NCBI GenBank assembly: GCA_964575335.1
Contig: CAZNPU010000001.1
Coordinates: 368,209-432,208 of the forward strand
Reading direction: 5' to 3'
DNA: 64,000 nucleotides
Source: CAZNPU01 sp964575335
Lineage (GTDB): Bacteria; Planctomycetota; Phycisphaerae; Phycisphaerales; SM1A02
Shown here: one piece after another, positions 53,317 through 62,695 of the stretch
How the letters are laid out: each line of letters starts with the position of its first letter
Position numbering within the stretch: the stretch's first letter is position 1
Translations under genes and position numbers: made by a program
Notes under the pieces: generated by a model
Seen by the model: only the letters and a program-made list of their open reading frames with translations
Databases searched by the model: none
What the model was told of the DNA's origin: nothing

Positions 53317-53488
53317 GTGGCGTGCCTCCTTGGGGCGTGGTTCACCGCAACCGACTCAGGCGTGAAGGCGAATGGCTGCGATTACTGCCGAGATATCAAC
53401 GAAAGACGAAAGTGCGAATGACGTATCGAAAGATGCCAGTTGACTGTCGAAAGCCGGCAATTGGCCGCCTCGCTTATTCAACCAATCA

Positions 53489-53863
53489 TCATCCCTTGCC
53501 GCGCTTGGTGCCGTACTTGGACCGGCCTTGCTTGCGGCCTTCGACGCCGAGGGTATCGAGCGCGCCGCGGACGATGTGATAACGCACACCGGGGAGGTCG
53601 CGCACACGACCGCCGCGGACCAGCACGATGGAGTGCTCCTGCAAGTTGTGTCCTTCGCCGCCGATGTAGGCGGTGACTTCGCGGCCGTTGGAGAGGCGCA
53701 CACGGGCCACCTTGCGAAGCGCCGAGTTGGGCTTCTTGGGGGGGACGGTTCGCACCTGCAGGCACACGCCGCGCTTCTGCGGACAGGCCTCAAGGTCGCG
53801 GGACTTGGATTTCGCCACAGGGGTGCGGCGAGGCTTGCGGACAAGCTGGTTCAGCGTAGGCAT
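53489..53863 (-). CDS. rpsL: 30S ribosomal protein S12
   Basis: 124 residues, normal. Located in the decoding centre. Pattern MPTLNQLVRKPRRTP, CLQVRTVPPKKPNSALRKVARVRLSNG, EHSIVLVRGGRVRDLPGVRYH. The position equal to E. coli Lys87 (Arg88 here) is Arg; in E. coli this change causes streptomycin resistance. Lys42/43 (PPKKPNS) is kept. GGAG is about 11 nt before the ATG. First gene of the rpsL-rpsG transcript. Confidence 0.97.
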   Translation of the reverse strand: MPTLNQLVRKPRRTPVAKSKSRDLEACPQKRGVCLQVRTVPPKKPNSALRKVARVRLSNGREVTAYIGGEGHNLQEHSIVLVRGGRVRDLPGVRYHIVRGALDTLGVEGRKQGRSKYGTKRGKG

Positions 53864-54032
53864 AAGGACAACAACTCCGACAATCCGGCTTTAGACAAAA
53901 TAAAGCGAGTCGCGAATCGTAGCAGCAAGCCGGAGGATCGGCAAGGGGTGACACAAGAGAGCAGTGGCGATCCTGGGCCCCTGGCAGGGCGGGTCGGCAG
54001 CCACGGTCACTTGATCACCGGCGGTGAAAAAA

Positions 54033-55265
54033 TCACGGCCACGGGGTGTCAGCCACCACTACCGCCGTGGTGCGCCAGTAACCGTAGTGCTCCTCGCCCT
54101 CGGCATTCACGGTTTTCGGCCGAATATCGCGGATTTCAAGCTCAATTGTGTGGCGGCCGGGCGTGAGTTCAGGAAGGGGGATGCGAAGCGGGTCAACCAC
54201 CGTGCCCGGGTGCCAGCCGCTGCGATCCAGATCACTGGACCAGATTTCGCGGCCGGTGTCGTTCCGGCCGTTATTGATGGTCATTCGTCCGCTTGCGGGA
54301 TTGAGCGGCCGCAGTGCCCCGCCGCTTTCTGCCCAGGGCCGCCAGCGGGCGATCTCCGTGTTGTCGATGCGCAGAATGTGGCTGCGGGTGATGAACTCAT
54401 CGCCCCCTGAGCCGTCCGTGGCATGGCCGGTGGAAATCACGTGCAGCCGGGGCGTCGTCAGCCCCTCGGGCACGTCAATGATGGTCCGAATGCGGTTGCG
54501 ATCAGCGGTGAGCTCCTCTTCAAAAAACACCGGCATCACCCACGCGGGATTGCGATGGCCGACGCCTTTATTGCTGTAGGTCAGCGTGAGCGTGACCTTC
54601 CATGCCGGTTTTTTATAGGTGCTGATGAATACCCGCAGCGTGGCGCGGTCGTGGAGCAGTGGAGCTAACGCGGTGACGTCTTGGGTGAAGACGCCCGAAC
54701 CACCGTAGCCGGTGATGAAGCGCATCAGCTCCACCTCACCAGCCGGTGGCGACTGACTGGCAGCACGCGATGCAGGCGAAGCGGCGGACGCCCGGCCTGA
54801 ATCTGATGTTTTCCCCTGTGGCAGCTGCCTGTCTGAACCGGGCATCACCACGCTGACGCTGCCGAGGCGTGTCCACGGATCGCCCGGCCGCACTTTGTTC
54901 TCACCTTCAGCCACAATGGCCGGTTCAACGGTCAGCGTTGCGATGATGCGTCTGACTTTCAGTTGCGTATCGGGCGCAGGGGGCAACTGGATGGTTCGTT
55001 CAACCAGATGGCCTTCGCTCGCCACCACGTGATTGCCGCGCTTTATTGGCTCGGTGATGGACGGCTCCCATTCGATCGCCGCATTTTCAAAAATGGTGAT
55101 AACGACATCCTCGCCGTCATCGTCAGCAGCAGCAGCGGCGGCAGCGGCCGCGCGTAGGTTGAACGAGGTGGCAGCAATAGCGAGCGTTGCTGCGGCTGCC
55201 AGCAGGCCGGTTCGCCAACTTCCGAACACCTTTGTCATCATCAGCAGCATCAATAGTGACGACAC
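54033..55265 (-). CDS. Secreted PNGase-F-like protein
   Basis: 410 residues. A signal-like hydrophobic N-terminus (GLLAAAATLAIAATSF) is followed by an alanine/aspartate stretch. Then come two beta-sandwich-like halves with ELMRFITGYGGSGVFTQDVTALAPLLHD, RLHVISTGHATDGSGGDEFITRSHILRIDN, RSGWHPGTVVDPLRIPLPELTPG. The STGHG...EF...RxH and W-x-PG patterns match peptide:N-glycosidase F and its relatives. Those remove N-glycans from glycoproteins, and catalysis here is unproven. The GTG at 55265 is preceded by AAGGA and lies 12 bp after rnhA, so it is co-transcribed. A serine/alanine-rich linker sits at about 155-175. Confidence 0.75.
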   Translation of the reverse strand: MSSLLMLLMMTKVFGSWRTGLLAAAATLAIAATSFNLRAAAAAAAAADDDGEDVVITIFENAAIEWEPSITEPIKRGNHVVASEGHLVERTIQLPPAPDTQLKVRRIIATLTVEPAIVAEGENKVRPGDPWTRLGSVSVVMPGSDRQLPQGKTSDSGRASAASPASRAASQSPPAGEVELMRFITGYGGSGVFTQDVTALAPLLHDRATLRVFISTYKKPAWKVTLTLTYSNKGVGHRNPAWVMPVFFEEELTADRNRIRTIIDVPEGLTTPRLHVISTGHATDGSGGDEFITRSHILRIDNTEIARWRPWAESGGALRPLNPASGRMTINNGRNDTGREIWSSDLDRSGWHPGTVVDPLRIPLPELTPGRHTIELEIRDIRPKTVNAEGEEHYGYWRTTAVVVADTPWP

Positions 55266-55277
55266 GCGGCAAGTCCT

Positions 55278-55748
55278 TCATAATCCACGATTTGCGTTGC
55301 GGAACTGCTCAATGGCGGCCACCGCCATACGGTCGCAGCGTTCATTTTCGGGGTGTTCGTTATGACCTCTGATCCAGTGGGGGTTGATCTGATGGATTTG
55401 CCGCAATTCATCAAGCTGCTTCCACAGTTCAACGTTCTTCACCACTTCCTTGCGGTTGCGCATCCATCCCTTGGCCTTCCAGTTGTCCATCCATTCGCGC
55501 AGGCCGTTGATGACGTACTGGCTGTCAGACCACAGCTCAACGCGGCACGGCCGGTCAAGCGCCCGCAGGCCGTTGATGACCGAGAGCAGTTCCATGCGAT
55601 TGTTGGTGGTGGACGGTTCGCCGCCCGATTCCGCCCGCTCCTTTCCGCTGGCGGGGTGTTTGAGAATGTATGCCCAACCGCCCGGTCCGGGATTCCCGGA
55701 ACAGGCGCCGTCGGTATAGAGCTCGATGAGCGGAAGCGGCTGGGCCAT
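55278..55748 (-). CDS. rnhA: Ribonuclease HI
   Basis: 156 residues. Removes RNA from RNA-DNA hybrids. Catalytic residues are visible: Asp13 (YTDGACSGNPGPGG), Glu53 (NNRMELLSV), Asp75 (WSDSQYVI), and His129 and Asp139 (RGHNEHPENERCD). The ATG at 55748 opens MAQPLPLIELYTDG. A longer frame upstream is antisense to purL and is rejected. The PNGase-F-like gene follows directly. Confidence 0.95.
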   Translation of the reverse strand: MAQPLPLIELYTDGACSGNPGPGGWAYILKHPASGKERAESGGEPSTTNNRMELLSVINGLRALDRPCRVELWSDSQYVINGLREWMDNWKAKGWMRNRKEVVKNVELWKQLDELRQIHQINPHWIRGHNEHPENERCDRMAVAAIEQFRNANRGL

Positions 55749-55943
55749 GTGTGAATTGAATCGACTCAAAGGCGAAACGTCAAAGTTGCCTCTGTGAATG
55801 GGAGAGAACCGCACAGCAGGAAGGCGATGTCCCAACAGGTAAAACGTGAGATGCCAGCAACTGCTTGAGCAAAGGCGAAGACTCAATGCGCAGTGATGCA
55901 ATTGGCATCCGCCATGGATGCAAAACCCGTCTACACTACGGCC

Positions 55944-58900
55944 ATGCCGCAGCAACAAGGTGTGTATCGAATTGAAGTTCGCCCCAAGCCAGGTATGCCG
56001 GACGCACGCGGCGAGGCTGCGCTGCGCGAGGCACGCTCGCTTGGACTGCCGCAGTCGCCGCAGAAGGTGGAGTATTCCAGCGTGTATCTGTTGGAAGGCG
56101 ACCTGAATGAACAGCAGGTTCGAAAGGTGGCAGAAGAACTGCTGGCCGATCCGGTGACCGAGCAGGCCACGCTTGGCGCGACGCCAGCCAAGGCGTCGGC
56201 ATTGATTGAAGTGCATCCGCTGCCGGGTGTGATGGACCCTGATGCGGATGCGGTGCGCCAGGCCATCAAGGTGATGCTGGGTACGGATGTGCAGGTGCGC
56301 ACCGGCCGCCGCTACGACATGCACGACATCGACCCGGCAACGGCTAAGCAGATTGCTGAGCGAGCGCTGGCGAACACGGTGATCCACGCGATTCATCAGC
56401 AGCCGTATCAGCCGACGCAATTCCCGCACGGTTCGCCATATGAACTGAAGATCATCACCGTGCCGCTGCTGGAACTGGATGACGCTGCGTTGATGAAGCT
56501 CTCGCGTGAAGCGCATCTGTTCCTGAGCCTTGATGAGATGAAGGCCATCCAGGCAGAATACCGCAGACTCGGCCGCGATCCGCGCGAGATCGAACTGGAA
56601 ACCATCGCGCAGACCTGGTCGGAGCATTGCGTTCACAAAACACTCAAGAGCACGATTCGGCTGACGGTCGCTCAAGGGCAGGAATCGATCTCGTCCTGGC
56701 TCTCGACTGAGCAGCTTGCTGCCCGCCCCGGTCACGAGGTGAATCCCGACGGCAGCGTCACGATTCACAACCTGCTCAAATCAACCGTTGCTGCGGCAAC
56801 ACATGAACTGATCAAAGGCGGCGTCGACTGGTGCCTTTCGGTTTTCGTGGACAACGCCGGCGTGATCGCGTTCGACGACAAGCATGCGGTCTGCTTCAAG
56901 GTTGAAACGCACAACCACCCCAGCGCGATTGAACCCTATGGCGGTGCGGCGACGGGCATCGGCGGATGCATCCGTGACATCATCGGCACCGGTTTGGCGG
57001 CGAAACCCATTGCAGCCACCGATGTATTCTGCGTGGCGTATCCGGATCGCTGGGCGTTGACCACGAAACCCGCGGAGAGCGCCGACGATCAATCGCCACA
57101 TGCTGCGGTTGACAGTGATCAGGCGTCACTCAAGCCGCTTCCCCCCGGCGTGCTGCATCCGCGGCGGGTTCTGACGCAGGTCGTCGCCGGCGTGCGCGAC
57201 TACGGCAACCGCATGGGGATTCCCACCCTCAACGGCGCGGTGTGGTTCGATGACGATTATCTTGGCAATCCTCTGGTGTATTGCGGCTGTGTCGGCGTGA
57301 TGCCGCGGGACAAGATTTCGGGACAGCCACGTGCGGGCGATCGCATCATTGCCATCGGCGGGCGCACCGGACGCGACGGTATTCACGGCGCGACGTTCTC
57401 CTCAGCGGAATTGACCGAGACGCATGCTGATGAGTTCAGCCATGCGGTGCAGATCGGCAATCCGGTAACGGAAAAGAAACTGCTCGACGCCATTCTCGAA
57501 GCGCGCGATGCGCGAAGCGCTGATGGCAGGCAATGTCTCTACAACGCCATTACTGACTGCGGCGCAGGCGGCTTCTCCAGCGCGGTGGGGGAAATGGGCA
57601 AGAATCTGGGCGCGCAGGTGAATCTTGAACGCGCTCCGCTGAAATATGAGGGGTTAAGCCCGACGGAGATATGGATCTCCGAAGCGCAGGAGCGCATGGT
57701 GCTGGCGGTGCCGCCTGAGCATGTTGAGCAATTGGCTTCGATTTGCGCCGCGCACGATGTGGAGATGTCCGATCTGGGCCACTTCGGCACGGAAAGCGGC
57801 GAGTTGATTTTGCAGTATAAGGGGGTTGAAGTCGGCCGCCTGTCGATGACATTCCTGCACGAGGGATTGCCGGAAGTGGTGCGGGAGGCGGTCATTGAAA
57901 GTGCGCCGCGTCAAAGCGTTTTGAGCCGCACAACGGAAGCTGCTGCTGCAGCAACGCCGTCAATCCAGGAAGCGCTGCTGGCGCTGTTGGCGCATCCGAA
58001 CATCGCTTCCAAACACTGGATCATTCAGCAGTACGATCACGAGGTGCAGGGCGGATCGGTCATCAAGCCGCTGGTCGGTCGCGATGGCAGCGGGCCTTCC
58101 GATGCAGCGGTCATCATGCCGGTGGAAACGTCAACACGCGGCTTGGCGATCGCCAACGGACTGGCGACGGGATTGAAGGATGATCCTTATCGCATGACGC
58201 TAGCGGCAATTGATGAATGCGTGCGCAATTTAGTGTGCGTGGGGGCTGATCCGTCGCGCATTGCGATCCTTGATAACTTCTGCTGGCCAAGCTGCGGCGA
58301 TGCGCAGAGCCTGGGGACGCTCGTACAGGCGGCTGAGGCGTGTTATGACGGCGCCAAGGCGTATCGCACGCCGTTTATCTCCGGCAAGGATTCGCTGAAC
58401 AATCAGTTCACCACCGAAGACGGCGTCACCATTCGCATTCCGCCCACGCTGCTGATTTCAGGCATGGCGATCGTGCCCGATGTGCGCCGTTGCGTGACAA
58501 TGGATGCGAAACAGTCGGGCAACCTGCTTCTTGTCGTCGGCGAGACCGGCTCGCAGATGGGCGGATCGCATTATGAACTTCTGTATGGAAGCGCAGCCAA
58601 TCATCAGGCGTTGCACGAGCTTCCGACGGTTGATCTTCTCAAAGGCCCACGCACGGCAATGGCGGTGGCGAACGTGATTCGTGCAGGTTTGGCGCAAAGT
58701 GCGCATGACTGCAGTGAAGGCGGCCTGCTCGTGGCGGCAAGCGAGATGGCGTTTGCGGGCGGGCTTGGGTTGAAGCTGGATTTGGCGCTGCTGCCGACCG
58801 CTGGCGATCTTGATTCGCCTGCTGAGTGCTTTGCGGAAACGCCGAGCCGCTATCTGCTGGAAGTGCGCCGCGACGATCTGGATGCAATCGATGCGATCAT

Positions 58901-59039
58901 GCGCGAGCACGTTGGTGATGTGCGCTGGGCGATTGTTGGCGAATTCAACGAGTCCGGCCGCCTGACGCTTGACGCAGCGGGCGTGGATGTTGCGATCGAA
59001 GACCTGCGCGGCGCCTGGCGCGGCACGTTGGATTGGTGA
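55944..59039 (+). CDS. purL: Phosphoribosylformylglycinamidine synthase, PurS-PurS-PurL fusion
   Basis: 1031 residues. Fourth step of purine synthesis. The first 75 residues (GVYRIEVRPKPGMPDARGEAALREAR) and about residues 85-155 (ALIEVHPLPGVMDPDADAVRQAIK) are two PurS-like half domains. PurL follows with TWSEHCVHKTLKS (about 225), ETHNHPSAIEPYGGAATGIGG and DCSEGGLLVA. There is no C-terminal glutaminase, which is supplied by separate purQ. The start is uncertain (55893, 55914 or 55944); I chose 55944, where TACACT at 55932-55937 lies 6 nt upstream and the domain begins. Confidence 0.95.
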   Translation: MPQQQGVYRIEVRPKPGMPDARGEAALREARSLGLPQSPQKVEYSSVYLLEGDLNEQQVRKVAEELLADPVTEQATLGATPAKASALIEVHPLPGVMDPDADAVRQAIKVMLGTDVQVRTGRRYDMHDIDPATAKQIAERALANTVIHAIHQQPYQPTQFPHGSPYELKIITVPLLELDDAALMKLSREAHLFLSLDEMKAIQAEYRRLGRDPREIELETIAQTWSEHCVHKTLKSTIRLTVAQGQESISSWLSTEQLAARPGHEVNPDGSVTIHNLLKSTVAAATHELIKGGVDWCLSVFVDNAGVIAFDDKHAVCFKVETHNHPSAIEPYGGAATGIGGCIRDIIGTGLAAKPIAATDVFCVAYPDRWALTTKPAESADDQSPHAAVDSDQASLKPLPPGVLHPRRVLTQVVAGVRDYGNRMGIPTLNGAVWFDDDYLGNPLVYCGCVGVMPRDKISGQPRAGDRIIAIGGRTGRDGIHGATFSSAELTETHADEFSHAVQIGNPVTEKKLLDAILEARDARSADGRQCLYNAITDCGAGGFSSAVGEMGKNLGAQVNLERAPLKYEGLSPTEIWISEAQERMVLAVPPEHVEQLASICAAHDVEMSDLGHFGTESGELILQYKGVEVGRLSMTFLHEGLPEVVREAVIESAPRQSVLSRTTEAAAAATPSIQEALLALLAHPNIASKHWIIQQYDHEVQGGSVIKPLVGRDGSGPSDAAVIMPVETSTRGLAIANGLATGLKDDPYRMTLAAIDECVRNLVCVGADPSRIAILDNFCWPSCGDAQSLGTLVQAAEACYDGAKAYRTPFISGKDSLNNQFTTEDGVTIRIPPTLLISGMAIVPDVRRCVTMDAKQSGNLLLVVGETGSQMGGSHYELLYGSAANHQALHELPTVDLLKGPRTAMAVANVIRAGLAQSAHDCSEGGLLVAASEMAFAGGLGLKLDLALLPTAGDLDSPAECFAETPSRYLLEVRRDDLDAIDAIMREHVGDVRWAIVGEFNESGRLTLDAAGVDVAIEDLRGAWRGTLDW

Positions 59040-59217
59040 GACGCATTATTGGTGCAGATTGATGATGGATTGACAATGCGCCGCCGGCATTCAGCCAGCG
59101 CGATGAGTTGCCGCAATCGGATTCGGTATCTGCTGCCTGCTCGTCTGCGACATGGCGTTGGAACCCGGAACTCATGGCACATTGGCGACATGCCGCCGCA
59201 TTGAACGGGGCACAACC

Positions 59218-59223
59218 TATAAT
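59218..59223 (+). promoter_or_regulatory. Consensus -10 box six bases before purQ
   Basis: TATAAT ends 6 nt before the purQ ATG at 59230. No -35 of good quality was found at 16-18 bp. A transcript starting here would be leaderless. Confidence 0.5.
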
Positions 59224-59229
59224 GGGCGT

Positions 59230-60042
59230 ATGCCGACGTCGCCGATTGCGTTGATTATTACGACTGCTGGAATCAACTGTGAGCAGGAGCTTGCGCAGAG
59301 CTTTCGCCTGGCGGGTGCGACACCTGAGTTTGTCCATCTCAACAGGCTCATTGAGCAGCCGGGTCTGATGGACCGTTACGATCTCATCGGGTTGCCAGGC
59401 GGATTCAGCTATGGCGATGCGGTGGCAGCGGGACGCATTGCAGCCCATCTGATGCGCAAGACGCTTTACAGCGCGTTTGTTCGGGCGATTGAACGGGGCG
59501 TGCCGATCATCGCGCCGTGCAACGGCTTTCAGATGGCGGTGCAATTGGGCGTCCTGCCCGGGCCGACGATCGGCGAACCCTGGCCGGCTGAGCCGCCCCG
59601 GCCGAGCGTTGCGCTGATGCAGAACGAATCGGCTCGCTTCATCGACCGCTGGTGCGCTGTTGAGATTCCCGCCAACACGCGCTGCATATGGACACAGGGG
59701 CTTGAAGCCGACGCAGCAACAAGGCTCCTGCCCATTGCGCATGGCGAAGGCCGGTTCATACCCGAGTCTGAAGAACGACTGCAGCAACTGGAGGACAACG
59801 GCCAGATTGCGGTGCGGTATGCGCCGGATGACAATCCGAACGGCAGCGCAGGCCACATCGCAGGAATATGCGATGCCTCGGGACTGGTGCTGGGTCTGAT
59901 GCCGCACCCCGAGCGGTACACACGATGGACGCAGCACCCGGCATGGACGCGTCTGAGTGAACATGAAAAGCGGCATGAACCGCTAGGCTTGCAGATGTTC
60001 CGCAACGCTGTGGCGCATGTGCGTCACACCGCAGCGGTGTAA
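59230..60042 (+). CDS. purQ: Phosphoribosylformylglycinamidine synthase glutaminase subunit
   Basis: 270 residues. Supplies ammonia to PurL. Motifs: ALIITTAGINCEQELAQSFRLAG, LPGGFSYGDAVAAGRIAAHLM, the nucleophile loop IIAPCNGFQMAVQLG, and the His-Glu pair in LGLMPHPERY. Slightly longer than B. subtilis PurQ (227). No Shine-Dalgarno; a TATAAT box sits 6 nt before the ATG. It lies 190 bp after purL and has its own promoter signal. Confidence 0.96.
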   Translation: MPTSPIALIITTAGINCEQELAQSFRLAGATPEFVHLNRLIEQPGLMDRYDLIGLPGGFSYGDAVAAGRIAAHLMRKTLYSAFVRAIERGVPIIAPCNGFQMAVQLGVLPGPTIGEPWPAEPPRPSVALMQNESARFIDRWCAVEIPANTRCIWTQGLEADAATRLLPIAHGEGRFIPESEERLQQLEDNGQIAVRYAPDDNPNGSAGHIAGICDASGLVLGLMPHPERYTRWTQHPAWTRLSEHEKRHEPLGLQMFRNAVAHVRHTAAV

Positions 60043-60264
60043 GCGCTGGATGAGAAGCAGGTGAGATAAGAAAGACAGAACGCAACGACTTTTGCCATTG
60101 GTCGTTTGCGTGGGGAGGCTGGACATGAAAGGCCGAGAAACAGGTTCGGAGAACCGCAGCATGAATGACCCAGCTGCATATGGCAGGCGTTTTGTGTTCG
60201 CTGCGCTGTCAGCTTGTATTTCAAAATGATTGCCCCGGCGATTCTCGGCTGAACTCAAACTCAG

Positions 60265-61499
60265 ATGTCCTCGTTTCTTTCAAACAAGTTTCTGAAGTAC
60301 CGGCCGATATTCGCGCAGCAGCCTCCGGTCATCAATGAGGACACGCATTGCACACGGTGCGGCTACAACCTGCGCGGCCTTATGGTCGGCCGGGCCTGTC
60401 CGGAATGCGGTCAGAAGATCGTGCGCGATTCGACCCTGCACGATGCGCTTTGCAGCGGTGAACTCTCGGCAAAGCGTATTGCCGCATGGGCGCTGGCGGC
60501 AGTGGCAGTGTGCCCGATACTGGTTGCGATCTCGCGCATCGGCTTTTCGATCGTGCATTCATTCGTGCACGGTGACTGGGAATTCATCGCTTATATCAGC
60601 ACTGCATCGGGAATCAGCGTGATATGGTGCGCCGGCGTCTGGCTGATCACACCGCGACGACTGGATACGAAAAACAGCGGGGCCAGTTGGGTTCGCATCG
60701 CAGCGCGATGGACGCAGTTGTTCTGGATTCCCGCATTTGCATGCGGACNNNNNNNNNNNNNNNNNNNNNNNNNNNNNNNNNNNNNNNNNNNNNNNNNNNN
60801 NNNNNNNNNNNNNNNNNNNNNNNNNNNNNNNNNNNNNNNNNNNNNNNNCGCATCGCAGCGCGATGGACGCAGTTGTTCTGGATTCCCGCATTTGCATGCG
60901 GACTGCTGTCGCTCACCGTGTTTGCCAATCAGGCTGCAGGCGATGTGCTGAGCTTCTGGAGCGTTGCAACTGGCGTGATCGCCAAGATCGGCGTTTTGTT
61001 TGTCGGCATGTGGCTGCTTTCGCTTGCAGAGAACGCTGAGCTTGAAGATGCAGAGCAGCGGATCAATCTTTCGCTGTGGGTTGTGCCGATTCTTTCGATC
61101 ATCGTGGTGTTTGTTATTCCGTTTTCCCTGCCGTGGTTTGTGCAGGCTGTCATGCTGGCTGTGTACCTGCCGTGGACGTGGTATCTGCTGCGCTTCAGTT
61201 ACGGAGTGTGGGAGATGCACATGCATGTGCGGTGGTCGATTCGGCTGGCGGTGGAATCGGGCGATCGTTCGATTGCCATTGAGCAGGTCAAACAGAAGCT
61301 GCAGCGCGAAGCAGAGCAGATCATCCGGCCGCTGCCGCCTCAGCAGCCTGCTGAAGACATTCCATTGACACCGCCGGGGTCGCTTCACTTGCCGCAACCG
61401 CAGCCGCAACCACAATCACAACCGCAGCCTCACCCATGTCCCCAGCCACATCCACAGCCGCGCCCGCAACCGCGTTCAATGCGCGAGTCGGAAATGTGA
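60265..61499 (+). CDS. Zinc-ribbon membrane protein, interrupted by an assembly gap
   Basis: Seen as two parts. Left part 60265-60748: a zinc ribbon C-x2-C-G-Y-N-L-R-G-L-x6-C-P-E-C-G, then two helices. Right part 60849-61499: further helices (NQAAGDVLSFWSVATGVIAKIGVLFVGMWLL, LWVVPILSIIVVFVI), a charged helix and a Gln/Pro repeat tail. A 100-N gap lies between, and both its flanks carry the same 55 bases. If that overlap is merged the frame is continuous and gives a 359-residue protein. As written, the frames do not match because of the artificial spacer. It is a paralogue of the next gene. Function unknown. Confidence 0.8.
60694..60903. repeat. 55-bp duplication flanking the gap
   Basis: Positions 60694-60748 and 60849-60903 are identical. 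The repeat length looks like an assembler overlap, so it is likely an artefact, not biology. Confidence 0.9.
60749..60848. other. Assembly gap of exactly 100 N
   Basis: A fixed-size spacer typical of scaffolding, with no sequence information. See the flanking duplicate. Confidence 0.99.
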
Positions 61500-61541
61500 C
61501 CGGTTTCAGCACGTTGGTTGTGTTTATTACAATGGTAAGCC

Positions 61542-62480
61542 GTGTCAATTCGCGCACCTGATCCGCATAACCTTCGGAATCTGGCGACGACCGCCACATC
61601 GCCGGCAGCGGTGATTGATGTCGATCGTCCATGCCGCGCATGCGGCTACAACTTGCGTGGGTTGCGTTTCGGCATCGATTGTCCTGAATGCGGCGAGCCG
61701 TCGTCGATTCCCGATGACATTGACCAACCGCTGTCATTGATGCCGGTGCGGGTGATCGTGGCGTTTATTCGCGGTTGCTGGGTGGCGTCGCTGTGCCTCA
61801 TCATCATCATGGGCGTGGTGATTGCAGGCCAGTTTCCGCACGTTAGTCAGAAGTGGGTGCAGACGGCGCTGGTGGGTGCGTCGGTTCTGTGGGTTGGTGC
61901 GGTGTGGTGGCTCACGCCGGCGTTTCCCATTCGCCAGGCGGTCATCCGCGGCTTTTCAAAGCACAGCCGCCTGCGTCAGGCCACACGCTGGCTTCAGTGG
62001 GGCTGGGTGCTCATGGCCGGTTTGCGACTGGTTGAGATACTTTTGCCCAATGCGCCGGCGAGCGGAGCGGCGCTTCTGCGATTCGGCCAGGCAGTGGGCA
62101 TGGCAGCAGGGCTGTGCGGGATAGTGATGCTGTCGGTGCTGATGGAGCGGCTGGCGGAGTGGACGCGCGACGACACCGCGGAGCGCATGTTCAACTGGGC
62201 GGCGTGGGGACTTCCGATCATCACGATCCTGCGCCTGATTGATATTTCGCATCCGCTTATCAGCCTGGCGATGCTGCTGCTTTGGCTTCTTGCTGTGGGC
62301 GTATTCCCGTGGGGTTTGATTTCGCTCAGCAGCACGGTGACGCTGTCAATCGTTCACGCCAAGGAACATGAAATGCGCATGCAGCGGCGGCAGGAGCGGC
62401 AGCAGGAGTATCAGGAGAGCGTGGCGGATTCGATCAAACGCATGGATCGCTTGCGGGCAGCGCGGGGGAAAGGTGCGTAA
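61542..62480 (+). CDS. Zinc-ribbon membrane protein, second tandem copy
   Basis: 312 residues. The same C-x2-C-G-Y-N-L-R-G-L-x6-C-P-E-C-G ribbon at about 31-51, then five or six membrane helices (FIRGCWVASLCLIIIMGVVIAG, TALVGASVLWVGAVWWLTPAF, LLRFGQAVGMAAGLCGIVMLSVL, ISLAMLLLWLLAVGVFPWG). The C-terminal part is a charged helix with QRRQERQQEYQESVADSIKRMD. The start is GTG at 61542. It lies 42 bp after the first copy, so the pair is probably one operon. I know this ribbon as widespread in planctomycetes; its function is unknown. Confidence 0.82.
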   Translation: MSIRAPDPHNLRNLATTATSPAAVIDVDRPCRACGYNLRGLRFGIDCPECGEPSSIPDDIDQPLSLMPVRVIVAFIRGCWVASLCLIIIMGVVIAGQFPHVSQKWVQTALVGASVLWVGAVWWLTPAFPIRQAVIRGFSKHSRLRQATRWLQWGWVLMAGLRLVEILLPNAPASGAALLRFGQAVGMAAGLCGIVMLSVLMERLAEWTRDDTAERMFNWAAWGLPIITILRLIDISHPLISLAMLLLWLLAVGVFPWGLISLSSTVTLSIVHAKEHEMRMQRRQERQQEYQESVADSIKRMDRLRAARGKGA

Positions 62481-62695
62481 CGGCACATTGCTGCACAAAA
62501 GCTGAGCCGAATGGAAGCCCGAAACTGCACCGCAAGGCGTCGTATTTCGCTCTAAGATGCTGCGTGCATCGTTTGGCCTTGGTGCAGCGCGTTCGGAAAA
62601 ATGCATCGCACGGTGAAAGGCATTGGAAGGTTCACTGCAGGTTTGGAGGTTTTCCCGCGTCGGCACGCGACTCAATTGCACTCTAGGACAGGTTC

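Noticed and set aside
55749..56768. Upstream extension of rnhA to about 496 residues
   Set aside because: The extension is exactly antisense to purL and the normal RNase HI start is at 55748.
60624..60848. A second separate gene beginning before the N-gap
   Set aside because: The frame arises from the artificial 100-N spacer; merging the 55-bp overlap gives one gene.
61385..61490. CRISPR-like or minisatellite array in the CCGCAACCGCAG region
   Set aside because: It encodes a Gln/Pro low-complexity tail in frame; repeats are too short and have no spacers.
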